A stretch of DNA of 64,000 nt from Gynuella sunshinyii YC6258 (GCF_000940805.1 NZ_CP007142.1:2208593-2272592), one strand, 5' to 3'. Shown: positions 8,126 to 18,179, numbered from the stretch's first letter. The notes: generated by a model from the letters alone, not told the origin. Translations and numbers: made by a program.

Positions 8126-9016
8126 CAGTATCTCATACAAAGCATTGACCAGTGGTGATACCGGGCGCTCTTCCAGCTGTAACAGAAACAGTGGCCGGAA
8201 CAGCGGGGTGTCCCAGACATCCTGCCAGACGGCGATTTTTCGCAGCTCCACCAGCTCCTGAATCACACTGGTTGGCAAAATGGAAACTCCCAGACCCTCC
8301 GCAACGCAGCGGGCAATGCCTTCGTTACTGCCGATTTCAAGATAATTAACGGTGGCAAGCCCGTGATTTTGTAAGACCTGCTGAATCACATCCCGGGTGC
8401 CTGAACCGGGTTCCCGCACCAGCCAGGTTTTTTTCCGCAGGGCATTTGGCCCGCTTTGTTTTAATGCCTGTTCCCAGGCGACCGGCATAACCAGCTGCAA
8501 AGGCTCATCCTGCCAATGACTGGCTTTGATGCCACGTTCGTTGACCTGACCTTCCACCAGCGCCACATCCACCCGACATTCCAACAAAGCCTGGGCAACG
8601 GTCTGGGTATTTCCACTGAACACCCTGACATCGATATCAGGATGCTGTTGCAGCAGCACGGCAATGACTGGTGGCAGCCAGTAACTGGCAACCGTCGTGC
8701 TGGCACCAATGGTCAATTGACCTCGCTGCTGGCCGATACGAGCCTGAATATCCTCTATGGCGACGCGTTCAAGGGCAAAGATACCGCGAGCATGTTCAAA
8801 CAGTGCCTGACCGCTATCGGTCAATTGAATTCTACGCGGGCCCTTGGCGGCATCTGAACGTCGTTCCAGCAGAGCAAGATCGAGCTGATTTTCCAGCTCC
8901 CTGACGCCTTTTGAAACTGCTGGCTGACTGATGGCCAGTTTCTCCGCAGCTAGCGAAAAACTGCCATGCTCGACGACTGCGTGAAAGATCCGCAACAGGT
9001 GAAGGTTTAATCGCAT
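8114..9016 (-). CDS. LysR family regulator (YeiE-like)
   Basis: LysR-type transcriptional regulator of 300 residues. The N-terminal winged helix-turn-helix reads GSFSLAAEKLAISQPAVSKGVRELENQL (18-45); the rest is a periplasmic-binding-like effector domain. It diverges from a YeiH-type gene 110 bp away, the same arrangement as yeiE/yeiH in enterobacteria, so it probably regulates that gene in response to a sulfur oxyanion or related signal. The AT-rich intergenic space (9017-9126) contains ATAATTAT-type dyads that could be its site. Specific ligand is inference. Confidence 0.87.
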   Translation of the reverse strand: MRLNLHLLRIFHAVVEHGSFSLAAEKLAISQPAVSKGVRELENQLDLALLERRSDAAKGPRRIQLTDSGQALFEHARGIFALERVAIEDIQARIGQQRGQLTIGASTTVASYWLPPVIAVLLQQHPDIDVRVFSGNTQTVAQALLECRVDVALVEGQVNERGIKASHWQDEPLQLVMPVAWEQALKQSGPNALRKKTWLVREPGSGTRDVIQQVLQNHGLATVNYLEIGSNEGIARCVAEGLGVSILPTSVIQELVELRKIAVWQDVWDTPLFRPLFLLQLEERPVSPLVNALYEILAGS

Positions 9017-9126
9017 AACTTTAAATTATATTTCAATGATAATTATGTATTTGCTTCATGTAATAACAGTTTATAGCTTATTGAATTAAATATATTCCAA
9101 TTAACAATAAGTCTTGAGGTTATGTC

Positions 9127-10173
9127 ATGAGCAATCGTTTTAGTCACTCTCTGTGGCTGATGTTTCAAAAGCCTCGATACCCGCAGTTACCCGGAGTGAT
9201 CGTGGTGACTGTTCTGGCGGTGATATGTCTCACTGTATCTGCACAACCATGGTTTCGGCAATATGGTATTTCGGCGCTGACTCTGGGAATACTGGTCGGC
9301 CTGATACTCGGCAATACCTGGTATCCCCGTTTTGCCAGACAACTGGACAGCGGAACTGATGTTGCCAAGGGATCAATCCTGCGAGTGGCCATAATACTGT
9401 ATGGCCTGAAAATCAGTTTTCAGCAAATTGCCGAGGTGGGTTTCGATGGAGTGTTAACGGCTCTGCTGATGATGCTGACGACGTTTGCTCTGACTCTGTT
9501 TCTGGGAGTTCGGATATTCAAGCTGGACCGTCATACCGCTATCCTGATTGGCGCCGGCAGTTCCATATGTGGCGCAGCAGCGGTATTGGCCACAGAATCG
9601 GTGATCCGGGCCAAGTCGAACCAGGTATCTGTGGCAGTTGCAACCGTTGTGATTTTCGGTACTTTGGCAATGTTCGTCTACCCAATAATCTATACCCGGC
9701 TGGGGCTGGCGCCCTGGCAGTTTGGTATCTATGCCGGATCCACCATACACGAAGTGGCACAGGTACTGGTGGTAGGGAACAGTGCCGGGGAACTGGCTGC
9801 GGCAAGTGCTATCATCGAAAAAATGAGCAGAGTGATGATGCTGGCACCGTTTCTGTTGATTCTCTCCATGCATCAGTCACGTCAGAGCCACCAGGATCAT
9901 CCGGGTCGTATCACCATTCCATGGTTTGCCATATTGTTTGTGGCAGTCAGTGGTATTCATTCGTTGATCAGCTTGCCAATATGGCTGAACCGGTTTTTAC
10001 TTGGGCTGGATAATCTCCTCCTGACTATGGCCATGATTGGTCTGGGTCTTAAAACGCATTTACGGGCTGTGCGCGAGGCCGGCCTGAAACCCATACTGTT
10101 GGCCGGATGTGCATTTGGTTTTTTGATGATAGGAGGTTATATCCTGAACTTTGTGTTGCTGCCCGGTCATTGA
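9127..10173 (+). CDS. YeiH family (UPF0324) putative sulfate exporter
   Basis: Polytopic inner-membrane protein of 348 residues with about ten hydrophobic segments. Characteristic blocks are ILYGLKISFQQI, LIGAGSSICGAAAVLATE and AGSTIHEVAQVLVVG. Members are annotated as putative sulfate or sulfonate exporters. The divergent LysR gene is the likely regulator. The gene starts at the ATG after TTGAGGT. Transport substrate is inferred from the family name only. Confidence 0.88.
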   Translation: MSNRFSHSLWLMFQKPRYPQLPGVIVVTVLAVICLTVSAQPWFRQYGISALTLGILVGLILGNTWYPRFARQLDSGTDVAKGSILRVAIILYGLKISFQQIAEVGFDGVLTALLMMLTTFALTLFLGVRIFKLDRHTAILIGAGSSICGAAAVLATESVIRAKSNQVSVAVATVVIFGTLAMFVYPIIYTRLGLAPWQFGIYAGSTIHEVAQVLVVGNSAGELAAASAIIEKMSRVMMLAPFLLILSMHQSRQSHQDHPGRITIPWFAILFVAVSGIHSLISLPIWLNRFLLGLDNLLLTMAMIGLGLKTHLRAVREAGLKPILLAGCAFGFLMIGGYILNFVLLPGH

Positions 10174-10257
10174 AGTCCTGTTTAAGCAAAGTAATCACTA
10201 CCAGCGATTTTACTGATGGCCGTTAATTCATATGAGCATGTATTTGGAGAGTAAATC

Positions 10258-10869
10258 ATGAAACTAATCGTTGGCAGACCTTCAACCTGGTCTATGCGGA
10301 CATGGATGTGTACGCGTTTGGCGGGTGTCGAATGTGAGGTTATTCCGGTGGCTTTGAGCGGTGATGGGTATCGCGAGCAACTGGCTCGTTATTCGCCATC
10401 GATGTTAGTGCCTGTGTTGATTGATGGTGATCTGGTGATCCACGATTCTCTGGCCATTGCCGAGTATTTAAATGAGCACAGTGGTGGTCGTTTACTGCCA
10501 GCTGATTCATCGGCAAGAGCGATGGCGCGAAGCCTGTTGGCTGAGTTGCATTCGGGTTTTTTCCAATTACGCAGCACTTGCCCTTACACACTGGAGGTCG
10601 TTGAACCGGTGGTAGTGAGCAATGCGATTCAGGCAGAACTGACGCGGGTGACGCAGATATTTTCTCAGGCAACCGGCGAGTATATGTTTGATGCGCCAGG
10701 AGCGGTCGATGCGTTTTATGCGGTGCTGGCCTCCAGGCTGAGCATCTATGGGGTGTCCCTGGAAGGGCGGGCTGGAGAATATCAGCGAGCACTGACGGAC
10801 TGGTCTTTGTTCAAATCGGCATGGCAGCAGGTCAGTCAGTGGTCAGTCGATGGCGGGTGTCATCAATAA
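10258..10869 (+). CDS. Glutathione S-transferase family protein
   Basis: Cytosolic GST-like protein of 203 residues. The N-terminal thioredoxin-fold half shows the RPSTWSMRTWM active-site region, PSMLVPVLIDGDLVIHDSLAIAEYL (cis-Pro plus the glutathione-binding D-S-L-A-I block) and a helical C-terminal half. GAG at 10249 precedes the ATG. Electrophilic substrate unknown. It follows the yeiH-like gene by 84 bp and converges with the pirin gene. Confidence 0.88.
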   Translation: MKLIVGRPSTWSMRTWMCTRLAGVECEVIPVALSGDGYREQLARYSPSMLVPVLIDGDLVIHDSLAIAEYLNEHSGGRLLPADSSARAMARSLLAELHSGFFQLRSTCPYTLEVVEPVVVSNAIQAELTRVTQIFSQATGEYMFDAPGAVDAFYAVLASRLSIYGVSLEGRAGEYQRALTDWSLFKSAWQQVSQWSVDGGCHQ

Positions 10870-11042
10870 TGGATTTGCCTGATCTATCTTTTGTTCCCGG
10901 ATAACCGGTTTGGTGAAAAGCCGGTTTGCCATGGACATGACCGACTCATGATGGTGAGTTATGAAACACAAGCAAACGTGATGACTGGAACTGATAGTTA
11001 GCAGAACCTGGGTTTAATCTTCCGGATACCGGGGAGGCAAAT

Positions 11043-11942
11043 TTACCTGCCACCATTCTGGTCTTTCCAGGGTGGCAGCGGCGCAGCCAATCGATCACCG
11101 TCATAACCGGATACGGTGCCGAAGTCTTCAGCAGCGTTCCAGCGCCTGACATAGTCGTGGAGTTCCTGTTTGTTGCGACCAATGAAGTTCCACCAGATCA
11201 ACACATCCTCATTAAAAGGTTCGCCACCAATCAGCAGCAGCCGGCATGGGCCCTGGCAGGTAAGATTAAGGGATTCGGTGGCTGTGGCCAGATAAATTAA
11301 CTCCGATGAATCCAGTTCATGACCGTCGCAGCAGATGACTCCATCCAGCACCAGCAGGCCGTGTTCAAATGAAGGCTGCAGCGGAAGATTCAGAGTGCCT
11401 GCGTCGGCACAAACGATTTCTGCCGCCATCAATGGGGAGTAGACTTTGATCGGGGCTTGCAATCCGAAAGCTGAACCGGCGATCACGGTTATCTGTGCCG
11501 GGCCCAGATGGGTTACGGGCGGTTCGGCACAGTGCTCGAAATCCGGCTCGATAAATCGTTGTTCATCGGGCAGGGCAATCCACAGCTGTGTTGCATGAAT
11601 ACAACGGGAGCGTGACTGAGGGGATTCCTCACTATGGCTGATACCTTTGCCGGCTGTCATCAAATTGACTTGTCCCGGACGTATCGTCTGCACCGTATCA
11701 AGTGAATCACGATGCAACAATTCCCCTTCGATCATCCAGGTAAAGGTTTGCAGCCCGGTGTGTGGATGTGGACCTATCTGAACTCCCTTGCCGGCACTGA
11801 TGTCGGCCGGACCAATATGATCCAGAAACACCCACGCGCCGATCATGCGACGCTCCCGGGTTGGCAGAAATCGCTGCACCGGCAGCCCGACGGTCAGTTC
11901 TGCGGTGCGTCCGCTGATTCTCTGCTGTCGGGGGTGGATCAT
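11043..11942 (-). CDS. Pirin family protein
   Basis: Cupin-fold protein of 299 residues. The N-terminal half has the metal-binding pirin signature PHPHTGLQTFTW and a later GKGISHSEESP. Bacterial pirins are quercetinase-like or regulatory; substrate not known. Its ATG overlaps the apaH stop by 4 bp (11939-11942), so it is the last gene of the lptD operon here, an unusual appendage. Confidence 0.9.
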   Translation of the reverse strand: MIHPRQQRISGRTAELTVGLPVQRFLPTRERRMIGAWVFLDHIGPADISAGKGVQIGPHPHTGLQTFTWMIEGELLHRDSLDTVQTIRPGQVNLMTAGKGISHSEESPQSRSRCIHATQLWIALPDEQRFIEPDFEHCAEPPVTHLGPAQITVIAGSAFGLQAPIKVYSPLMAAEIVCADAGTLNLPLQPSFEHGLLVLDGVICCDGHELDSSELIYLATATESLNLTCQGPCRLLLIGGEPFNEDVLIWWNFIGRNKQELHDYVRRWNAAEDFGTVSGYDGDRLAAPLPPWKDQNGGR

Positions 11943-12826
11943 AACGTCGGTTCGGATGCTGTATCTGCGAACGCAGAGGGGCTTTCCAGCCGAATATCAC
12001 TGCTGCTGATGACGCCATTATGATCGATTTGCAGCAGTTCCTGATGCTGCAGATTCACCATACTCATGGTGCCCCCCCAGACATAACCAGTATCGAGTCC
12101 GAGTACATCTTTGTCAGTAAACAGTCCGTCCAGGGCCGCCCAGTGACCGAAAATCAGCCGCACCGAGCGTTTTTTCCGGGCCGGGTATTTAAACCAGGGT
12201 TTCATGCCTTTGGGTGGCTGGTCCGGGCCTTCTTTATGTTCCAGGTCTAACCGGCCTTTGTCATCGGTAAACCGCATGCGGGTCAGATAGTTGGTAATCA
12301 CCCGCCAGCGGCTGGTGCCTTCCAGTCCGTCTTTCCAGACATCCGGCGTATTGCCGTACATATTGGCCAGAAACATTCTGAGCAGACGCTCTGTACGCAG
12401 CACTTCTGACACCTCTTCCGCCAGTTCGCGGGCTTTACGGGTGCGCCAGATTGAGGGAATGCCGGCGTGGGTCATGGCGTAGCCGAGGGTTTTGTCGTGA
12501 TGCATCATCGGCTGGCTGCGAACGAAATCGATCAGACTTTTGGCGTCCGGGCTTTGAGTGACCTGGACCAGGGTGTCTTTGGCACCGGGTTTTTTATAGC
12601 CATAATAAACGGCCAGCATGTGCAGGTCGTGATTGCCCAGCACAATCCGGCATGAGTCATCGATCTGCCTGAGATATTGAATGACACCTATGGAGTCGGG
12701 TCCGCGATTAACCAGATCACCGGCCACCCAGAGGTTGTCCCGGGCAGGATTGAATTCAACTTCCGCCAGTAATCTCAGTACTGGCTCCAGGCAACCCTGG
12801 ATATCTCCGATGGCATAATCAGTCAT
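11939..12826 (-). CDS. apaH: Diadenosine tetraphosphatase (symmetrical)
   Basis: Hydrolyses Ap4A to two ADP. The calcineurin-like phosphoesterase motifs are visible: GDIQGC (7-12), GDLVNRGPDS (36-45) and GNHDLH (64-69), plus a C-terminal FGHWAALDG. Length 295 residues is slightly longer than the E. coli enzyme. The start overlaps the rsmA end by 8 bp. In E. coli apaG lies between rsmA and apaH; here it is missing. It is followed with a 4-bp overlap by the pirin gene. Confidence 0.95.
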   Translation of the reverse strand: MTDYAIGDIQGCLEPVLRLLAEVEFNPARDNLWVAGDLVNRGPDSIGVIQYLRQIDDSCRIVLGNHDLHMLAVYYGYKKPGAKDTLVQVTQSPDAKSLIDFVRSQPMMHHDKTLGYAMTHAGIPSIWRTRKARELAEEVSEVLRTERLLRMFLANMYGNTPDVWKDGLEGTSRWRVITNYLTRMRFTDDKGRLDLEHKEGPDQPPKGMKPWFKYPARKKRSVRLIFGHWAALDGLFTDKDVLGLDTGYVWGGTMSMVNLQHQELLQIDHNGVISSSDIRLESPSAFADTASEPTL

Positions 12827-13601
12827 GGGGCGTCAGTAGATTGGCAAGATTAACGAAATCAGCAACAGACAGTCTTTCCGGACGAATGCCAGGATCAATG
12901 CCGGTATCTTCAATCTGTTGCAGGGTCATCAGTTGTTTGAGGTTGTTGCGCAGTGTTTTACGTCGCTGCGAAAACGACGTTCTGACCACCGTTTCGAGGG
13001 TTTCGAGACTGTGGGCTGTCAGTTCGTGTTTGGGACGTGGTGCCAGCCGGATGATGGCGGAGTCAACCTTGGGTGCCGGGTTGAAAGCACCTGGTTTCAC
13101 GGTAAACAAATACTCGGTCTGACAGAAATACTGCATCATGACACTCAAACGGCCATAGTCAGAACCACCGGGGCTGGCACAGATACGTTCGACCACTTCT
13201 TTTTGCAGCATGAAGTGCATGTCAGTGATGTGATCGGTAAAGCGTAGCAGATGGAACAACAGCGGAGTGGAAATGTTGTACGGCAGGTTACCGACCACTC
13301 GCAGCGGTTCGCCGGGATAAAGGCTGGCGAAATCAAACTTGAGAGCATCGGCTTCGTGGATAGTCAGCGCTTTGGCCGAGAAAAATTTCACCTGCAGTAT
13401 CGGAATCAGATCCCGGTCCAGTTCGATGACATCTAGTTGGCCATCGGTTGCAGCCAGCAGTTGTTCTGTCAAGGCACCCTGTCCCGGACCTATTTCCACC
13501 AGATGCTGGTCAGGTTTGGGATGGATGGCACTGACGATCCGGTCAATGATTTGTTGATCGTGCAGGAAATTCTGGCCAAATCGTTTTCTAGCTTTATGCA
13601 T
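12819..13601 (-). CDS. rsmA: 16S rRNA dimethyladenosine transferase
   Basis: KsgA/RsmA dimethylates two adjacent adenosines near the 16S 3' end. The sequence starts KARKRFGQNFLHD, with the SAM-binding motif VEIGPGQGALTEQL and the catalytic motif NLPYNIS. About 260 residues is normal. The frame is open to 13706, but family alignment starts at MHKARKRFGQ, so 13601 is chosen. It lies 25 bp after pdxA and overlaps apaH. Confidence 0.96.
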   Translation of the reverse strand: MHKARKRFGQNFLHDQQIIDRIVSAIHPKPDQHLVEIGPGQGALTEQLLAATDGQLDVIELDRDLIPILQVKFFSAKALTIHEADALKFDFASLYPGEPLRVVGNLPYNISTPLLFHLLRFTDHITDMHFMLQKEVVERICASPGGSDYGRLSVMMQYFCQTEYLFTVKPGAFNPAPKVDSAIIRLAPRPKHELTAHSLETLETVVRTSFSQRRKTLRNNLKQLMTLQQIEDTGIDPGIRPERLSVADFVNLANLLTPHD

Positions 13602-13626
13602 GTGTCTGTTTATGATCCCGTGAGCG

Positions 13627-14625
13627 TCAGTTCGCGTGTCTGGCCCGGTTGGCGGCCATTTTTTCAGCGTAGTGAATGGCCACCAGCAGTGAGCCGTTAT
13701 TGGCATGCCCGGTGCCGGCCAGGTCCAGGGCCGTACCGTGATCCACTGAAGTGCGGATGATCGGCAGTCCCAGGGTAATATTCAAGGCCCGACCAAAACC
13801 GGAGTATTTAAGTACCGGCAACCCCTGGTCATGGTACATCGCCAGGGTGGCATCTGCCTGATCGAGCCAGTGCCGGGCGTAGAGGGTATCGGCCGGAAGA
13901 GGACCGGTCACCGGGAAGCCGAGTTCACGCCATTGCTGGATTACCGGAGCAATGATTTCCTCGTCCTCGCTGCCAAGATGGCCGCTTTCGCCGGCATGAG
14001 GGTTGAGTCCGGCGACCAGCAGACGGGGTTTTTCCAGTCCGAAATCGGTTTGCAGGCTGTGCATGAGTACGTCCATGACTTCCTCCAGCAGTTCCGGGGT
14101 GATGGCGTCAGCGACTTTGCGCAGCGGAATATGGGTGGTGGCCAGTGCGACCTTGAGTTCCTCTGTTGCCAGCATCATGACGACCCGATCCGTGTGGCAG
14201 CGTTGCTGAAAGTATTCGGTATGGCCGGTAAATGGAATTCCGGCATCATTGATCACGGCTTTGTTCACCGGACCGGTGGTGACTGCGTCAGCCTGATTGT
14301 TCAGACACGCATCAATGGCGATATCCAGGGTTTTTAAAATATATCCGGCATTCTGTGGATTCAGCTTTCCGGGTTCACAGTTGGCACCACAGCTGACCGG
14401 CAGAACTTTCAGAGTGCCCGGCTGGTGTGGCTGCGGTGCACTGTTCAGATCGACCTGCTGCAGTTGGATCAGGTCCAGCCCAAGCAGCAGGGCCCGCATC
14501 TTCAGCATCTCCGGGTCTGCCACCAGAATGATTTCACTGTCGAAATGGTGTTGGGCCAGCGACAGGCACAGGTCAGGGCCGATGCCTGCCGGTTCGCCCG
14601 GCGTTACCAGGATGCGTTTGGTCAT
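13627..14625 (-). CDS. pdxA: 4-hydroxythreonine-4-phosphate dehydrogenase
   Basis: Oxidises 4-hydroxythreonine-4-phosphate in the DXP-dependent vitamin B6 pathway. The sequence begins RILVTPGEPAGIGPDL and carries the conserved GHTEYFQQ, GLNPHAGESGHLG and MYHDQGLPVLKY metal- and substrate-binding blocks. Length of 332 residues is typical. Its ATG overlaps the surA stop by 4 bp, the standard surA-pdxA-rsmA operon order. Confidence 0.97.
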   Translation of the reverse strand: MTKRILVTPGEPAGIGPDLCLSLAQHHFDSEIILVADPEMLKMRALLLGLDLIQLQQVDLNSAPQPHQPGTLKVLPVSCGANCEPGKLNPQNAGYILKTLDIAIDACLNNQADAVTTGPVNKAVINDAGIPFTGHTEYFQQRCHTDRVVMMLATEELKVALATTHIPLRKVADAITPELLEEVMDVLMHSLQTDFGLEKPRLLVAGLNPHAGESGHLGSEDEEIIAPVIQQWRELGFPVTGPLPADTLYARHWLDQADATLAMYHDQGLPVLKYSGFGRALNITLGLPIIRTSVDHGTALDLAGTGHANNGSLLVAIHYAEKMAANRARHAN

Positions 14626-15848
14626 ATGCGTTTCTCTATGAATGCGCCGCTGCGGGTTTCTGCAATCCAGCGCTGCAGTTCTTCTTCATACTTGGCATTA
14701 AAGATGGCCTGGGATGCGTTATTTCGCAACTCCTGATCACTGACATCCTGAGTCCGCCGGTCTACCACTTCCAGGATGTGATAACCATAATCGGTTTTGA
14801 TGACATCACTGAGTTGTCCGTTTTTCAGCTTCTTAACCGTATCAGCAAACTCCGGCTGGAACACCTGTGGTTCGGTCCAGCCCAGCTCTCCTCCCAGTTC
14901 CTTGCTATAAAGATCTTCAGAGTATTGTGAGGCCAGTTTAGCGAATGATTCACCATTCAGAATACGCTGTCTCAGGTTTTTCAGCAGGGACACGGCCTGA
15001 TCATCTGTCAGTACCAGATTCGGTTTGATCAGAATATGACGGACTAGCACCTGTTCAACCTTGTGGGTGTTGGTAGTGCGCTGGTCAGCCACCTGTACCA
15101 GGTTGTAGCGGTTGTTAGCCTCGATAGGAGGCAGGATAAAACCATTGGCCTTGTTTCCGAGATCACGGTTTTGAAACAGACTGGGGATTTTGTCCAGTGC
15201 GCGGAATCCAAGGTCTTTGCTACCATCAAAATCTGTCAGGGGTTTACCAGCCTGTACCTGCTGATAAATCTGTTTGGCCTGATCGGCATCATCAGTACTG
15301 AGAAAGATCAGTTTTATTTCTTTGCCCTGTGCTTCACGACCTGCTTCGGTATTCAGATAAGAGTCGACTTCCTGTTGGTTGACCTTGATCACCGAACGGA
15401 GCAGGCGTTGCTGCAGCTGACTGATTTTTATCTGTCGCTCAATCTGTTCACGGATAAACTGATATTGTCCCGGATAGCGCTGTTTGAATTCCTCGGGGTC
15501 GAGTTTGTTGCCTTGGGCAAATCTATTGAAAGCCTGGTTGATGGCATCATCAGAGATATATATTCCCCGTTTGTCGGCCATCTGCAGTTGCACTTCTTCA
15601 GTGATCATGACATCCAGAATCTGATCTTTCAGTTCTTTGTCGCTAGGCAGGAGATTGGGATTTGAGGAATAACGCATTTTGATGTCTTCAACCCGTTTAT
15701 CCAGTTCTGACACCAGAATGACGTTGTCATTGACGACAGCGGCGATTTCATCAACCAGTTTCAGGGCAGCCAGACTGCTGGTGGATGTCAGACTGCTGAT
15801 GAATACAAGAACAATGGTTAAAAAACGAGAGACATTAGGCATTGGCAT
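14622..15848 (-). CDS. surA: Periplasmic chaperone SurA
   Basis: Peptidyl-prolyl isomerase and chaperone for outer-membrane proteins. It has a cleavable signal peptide ending near SLAALKLVDEIAAVVN, the SurA N-terminal domain, a parvulin domain that looks degenerate, and a second well-conserved parvulin domain (VRHILIKP, GGELGWTEP and YGYHILEV). About 408 residues. The frame reaches back to a TTG at 15860; the ATG at 15848 is chosen. It sits directly after lptD, whose product is a SurA client. Confidence 0.95.
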   Translation of the reverse strand: MPMPNVSRFLTIVLVFISSLTSTSSLAALKLVDEIAAVVNDNVILVSELDKRVEDIKMRYSSNPNLLPSDKELKDQILDVMITEEVQLQMADKRGIYISDDAINQAFNRFAQGNKLDPEEFKQRYPGQYQFIREQIERQIKISQLQQRLLRSVIKVNQQEVDSYLNTEAGREAQGKEIKLIFLSTDDADQAKQIYQQVQAGKPLTDFDGSKDLGFRALDKIPSLFQNRDLGNKANGFILPPIEANNRYNLVQVADQRTTNTHKVEQVLVRHILIKPNLVLTDDQAVSLLKNLRQRILNGESFAKLASQYSEDLYSKELGGELGWTEPQVFQPEFADTVKKLKNGQLSDVIKTDYGYHILEVVDRRTQDVSDQELRNNASQAIFNAKYEEELQRWIAETRSGAFIEKRI

Positions 15849-15863
15849 GAATAGTTCCAAATA

Positions 15864-18179
15864 TTATTCGTAGATCCTACCGGTATAACCGGTCACTTTT
15901 GAACGTAACAGACTGTCGATGTTGTTGCCATAGCCGCCCAGGCCTTTGAGTTCAAACTCAACCAGGAACGAACTTTTGACATTGCCTTCCCAGGCGAATT
16001 TGTTCAGTACTCTGATATTCCAGCAACAGCTGTCGTATTCAATACCGACCACAGATTCATCGAGTCCTTCTGCATAAAAATCGTAATTCAGCGCGGTGGT
16101 AATCCCCCAGCGCTGGGCAAACGGCATAATAAAGGAAAAATGTGCAATTTCTTCATTTTCCTCTTCGGTCTCATTGTAGCCGTTATAGTAGTCGGCGTTG
16201 ATCAGTGCCGCACTTTGAGTTCGGTAGCGCAGATGCCAGGCTTCCCAGGCACGGGTGTTTCTGTCCCAGTCCCAGACCTGTTCGGTGGCAAAATGCCAGG
16301 CCGGCGAGATCTGCCAGTTAGCGCCGAAGTACAGTTGGCTGAGTTTCTGATCCTTATTGGTGCTGTCCACTTCTTCCTGTAGTTTTTCCGGTTCCAGATA
16401 GAACAGCTGATCCAGGCTCAGGCTGACCCACTCCTGATTGTCCTGTTGTAGAAAGCGGGTTTTGGCTCCGACGGTCAGACGATTCATGTCACCGATACGG
16501 TCTGATCCGGAGAAACGGCGATTGCTGTATAAGCGGGACTGAGTGAAATCGATGGTTTCGCTGTCAAACAGGGGCGCGTCATATTGACTGATATAAGGGG
16601 TGTACACGTAGTAAGCGCGTGGCTCCAGGGTCTGTCGTTGGGCAAACTTAAGATTGACTGGGCGGCTGAACTTCAGACCGCTGTCGAGTACCAGTTGTGG
16701 AACCGTATTGGATACTGTTTTGTCCCAGGCTGAACCGGTCTGCTCCAGTTGGTAGCTGGCATGATAGACATTGAGCTCCGGTTTGAAAAAACCGTAACTG
16801 GCTTCCAGTGGATAGTTAAAATTCAGCTGGCTGTTGAACCGGTAGCCTTCGACCGGAATACCGCTGTCCAAGCCGACGCTATTGGTTTCGGCATCCGTGA
16901 GGTTGCGGCTGAAACGGTTGATTGCGAAGCCGCTGCCAAACCCAAATTGATTGGCCGCTCCACCCCAGGATTTTCGGGTACTGATGCCGGGTTGTACAGC
17001 ATAGGGATAATCCTTCAATGCCAGATCGTCATTGACGATGGCCCAGTGCTGTACCTTGAAAGTCGTGTCCCAGCCGGACAGATCAGTGGTCAGTCTGGCA
17101 GACTGATCCAGATAATCGACTTCGTCAGAGCCGTTTTCGAAATCAATCCGGTAATTTGCATCACTCATGTCCTGATAATGCAAATACAATCTGGTTTTAT
17201 CACCCAGTTTGGTGGTGTTGTTCCAGTCATAAGTCCAACGGTCTGCCTTGCTGCCGTTAGCAAACCAGGTGCCGGTAAATATGCCTTCATTATTCCGGCC
17301 CAGGTAGCGGAGCTCATCCGACCAGCCCCAACCATATTCAGCCAGATAACGACTGGTAATGGTGGTATCGTAGTTCGGAGCAAGATTGATATACAGTGGT
17401 ACCGCCAGTTCAGACAGACTGAAATCCGACCAGCTGAATTCCAGTGTCGGTGACAACAGCCCGGTCAATCGGCGACCGTCAATCGGAAATCGAAAATATG
17501 GTGTGTAAAAGACCGGTACATCGCGGATTTTCAACACTGCATTTTGGGTAGTGGCAATGCCGGTGGCACGGTTGACCTTCAGTTTGCCGGCGGTCACTTC
17601 CCAGGTAGGGTTGTCCGGGGCGCAACGGGTCAGGGTGGCATGACGTAAATAAATAACATCATTACCATCTTTATACATGGTGGTGGCGGTGCCATGATAA
17701 CCAGTGTTGTGCAGCACAAAACGAATGTTATCAATGGTGATTTCCGATTGACCGAAATCCGCCTGGGCATCCGACCCGATCACTAACAGGTTTTCGGCCC
17801 GGAAAGTGGATTGACCGTTAACGTTACCGAGTCCGGTCAGCGGATTGTAGGCGGCTTCACCCGCAAACAGGCGTAGTGAGTTCTGGCGTACTTCAACATC
17901 ACCGGATGCCGTATAACCGGACTGGGGTGAGTAGTTCAGCTGTTGCGCCCGAATGACCACCGGTTGATGCTGATAGCCGATGCTCAGGTCCACCTGATCA
18001 TCGAAGCGGCTGGGGTCTACAAAGGCGCCGCTGCAATAGGGTGCGGTTTTGCTTTGAATATCTTTAGGCAGGGAGTCGTATTCCATCCAGTCAATTTCAT
18101 TATAATCCTCTGTGGTGCCAAACGATGAGATCGTGGCCAGAGCAATTGCCGACTGAATGAATAAGAATTTCCTTCGCAA
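15864..18179 (-). CDS. lptD: LPS-assembly outer-membrane protein LptD
   Basis: Inserts lipopolysaccharide into the outer leaflet with LptE. A signal peptide is followed by an OstA/LptA-like periplasmic domain (VIRAQQLNYSPQSGYTASGDVEVRQ) and a long beta-barrel. The four cysteines needed for the interdomain disulfides are present: one in APYCSGA, one in TRCAPDN and the CC pair in YDSCCWNIRV near the end. 771 residues is in range. First gene of the lptD-surA-pdxA-rsmA-apaH-pirin operon, divergent from djlA. Confidence 0.95.
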   Translation of the reverse strand: MRRKFLFIQSAIALATISSFGTTEDYNEIDWMEYDSLPKDIQSKTAPYCSGAFVDPSRFDDQVDLSIGYQHQPVVIRAQQLNYSPQSGYTASGDVEVRQNSLRLFAGEAAYNPLTGLGNVNGQSTFRAENLLVIGSDAQADFGQSEITIDNIRFVLHNTGYHGTATTMYKDGNDVIYLRHATLTRCAPDNPTWEVTAGKLKVNRATGIATTQNAVLKIRDVPVFYTPYFRFPIDGRRLTGLLSPTLEFSWSDFSLSELAVPLYINLAPNYDTTITSRYLAEYGWGWSDELRYLGRNNEGIFTGTWFANGSKADRWTYDWNNTTKLGDKTRLYLHYQDMSDANYRIDFENGSDEVDYLDQSARLTTDLSGWDTTFKVQHWAIVNDDLALKDYPYAVQPGISTRKSWGGAANQFGFGSGFAINRFSRNLTDAETNSVGLDSGIPVEGYRFNSQLNFNYPLEASYGFFKPELNVYHASYQLEQTGSAWDKTVSNTVPQLVLDSGLKFSRPVNLKFAQRQTLEPRAYYVYTPYISQYDAPLFDSETIDFTQSRLYSNRRFSGSDRIGDMNRLTVGAKTRFLQQDNQEWVSLSLDQLFYLEPEKLQEEVDSTNKDQKLSQLYFGANWQISPAWHFATEQVWDWDRNTRAWEAWHLRYRTQSAALINADYYNGYNETEEENEEIAHFSFIMPFAQRWGITTALNYDFYAEGLDESVVGIEYDSCCWNIRVLNKFAWEGNVKSSFLVEFELKGLGGYGNNIDSLLRSKVTGYTGRIYE

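Noticed and set aside
10895-10930. AACCGG/CCGGTT hairpin after the GST gene
   Set aside because: Short stem, 12-nt loop and no U-run; insufficient for a terminator call.
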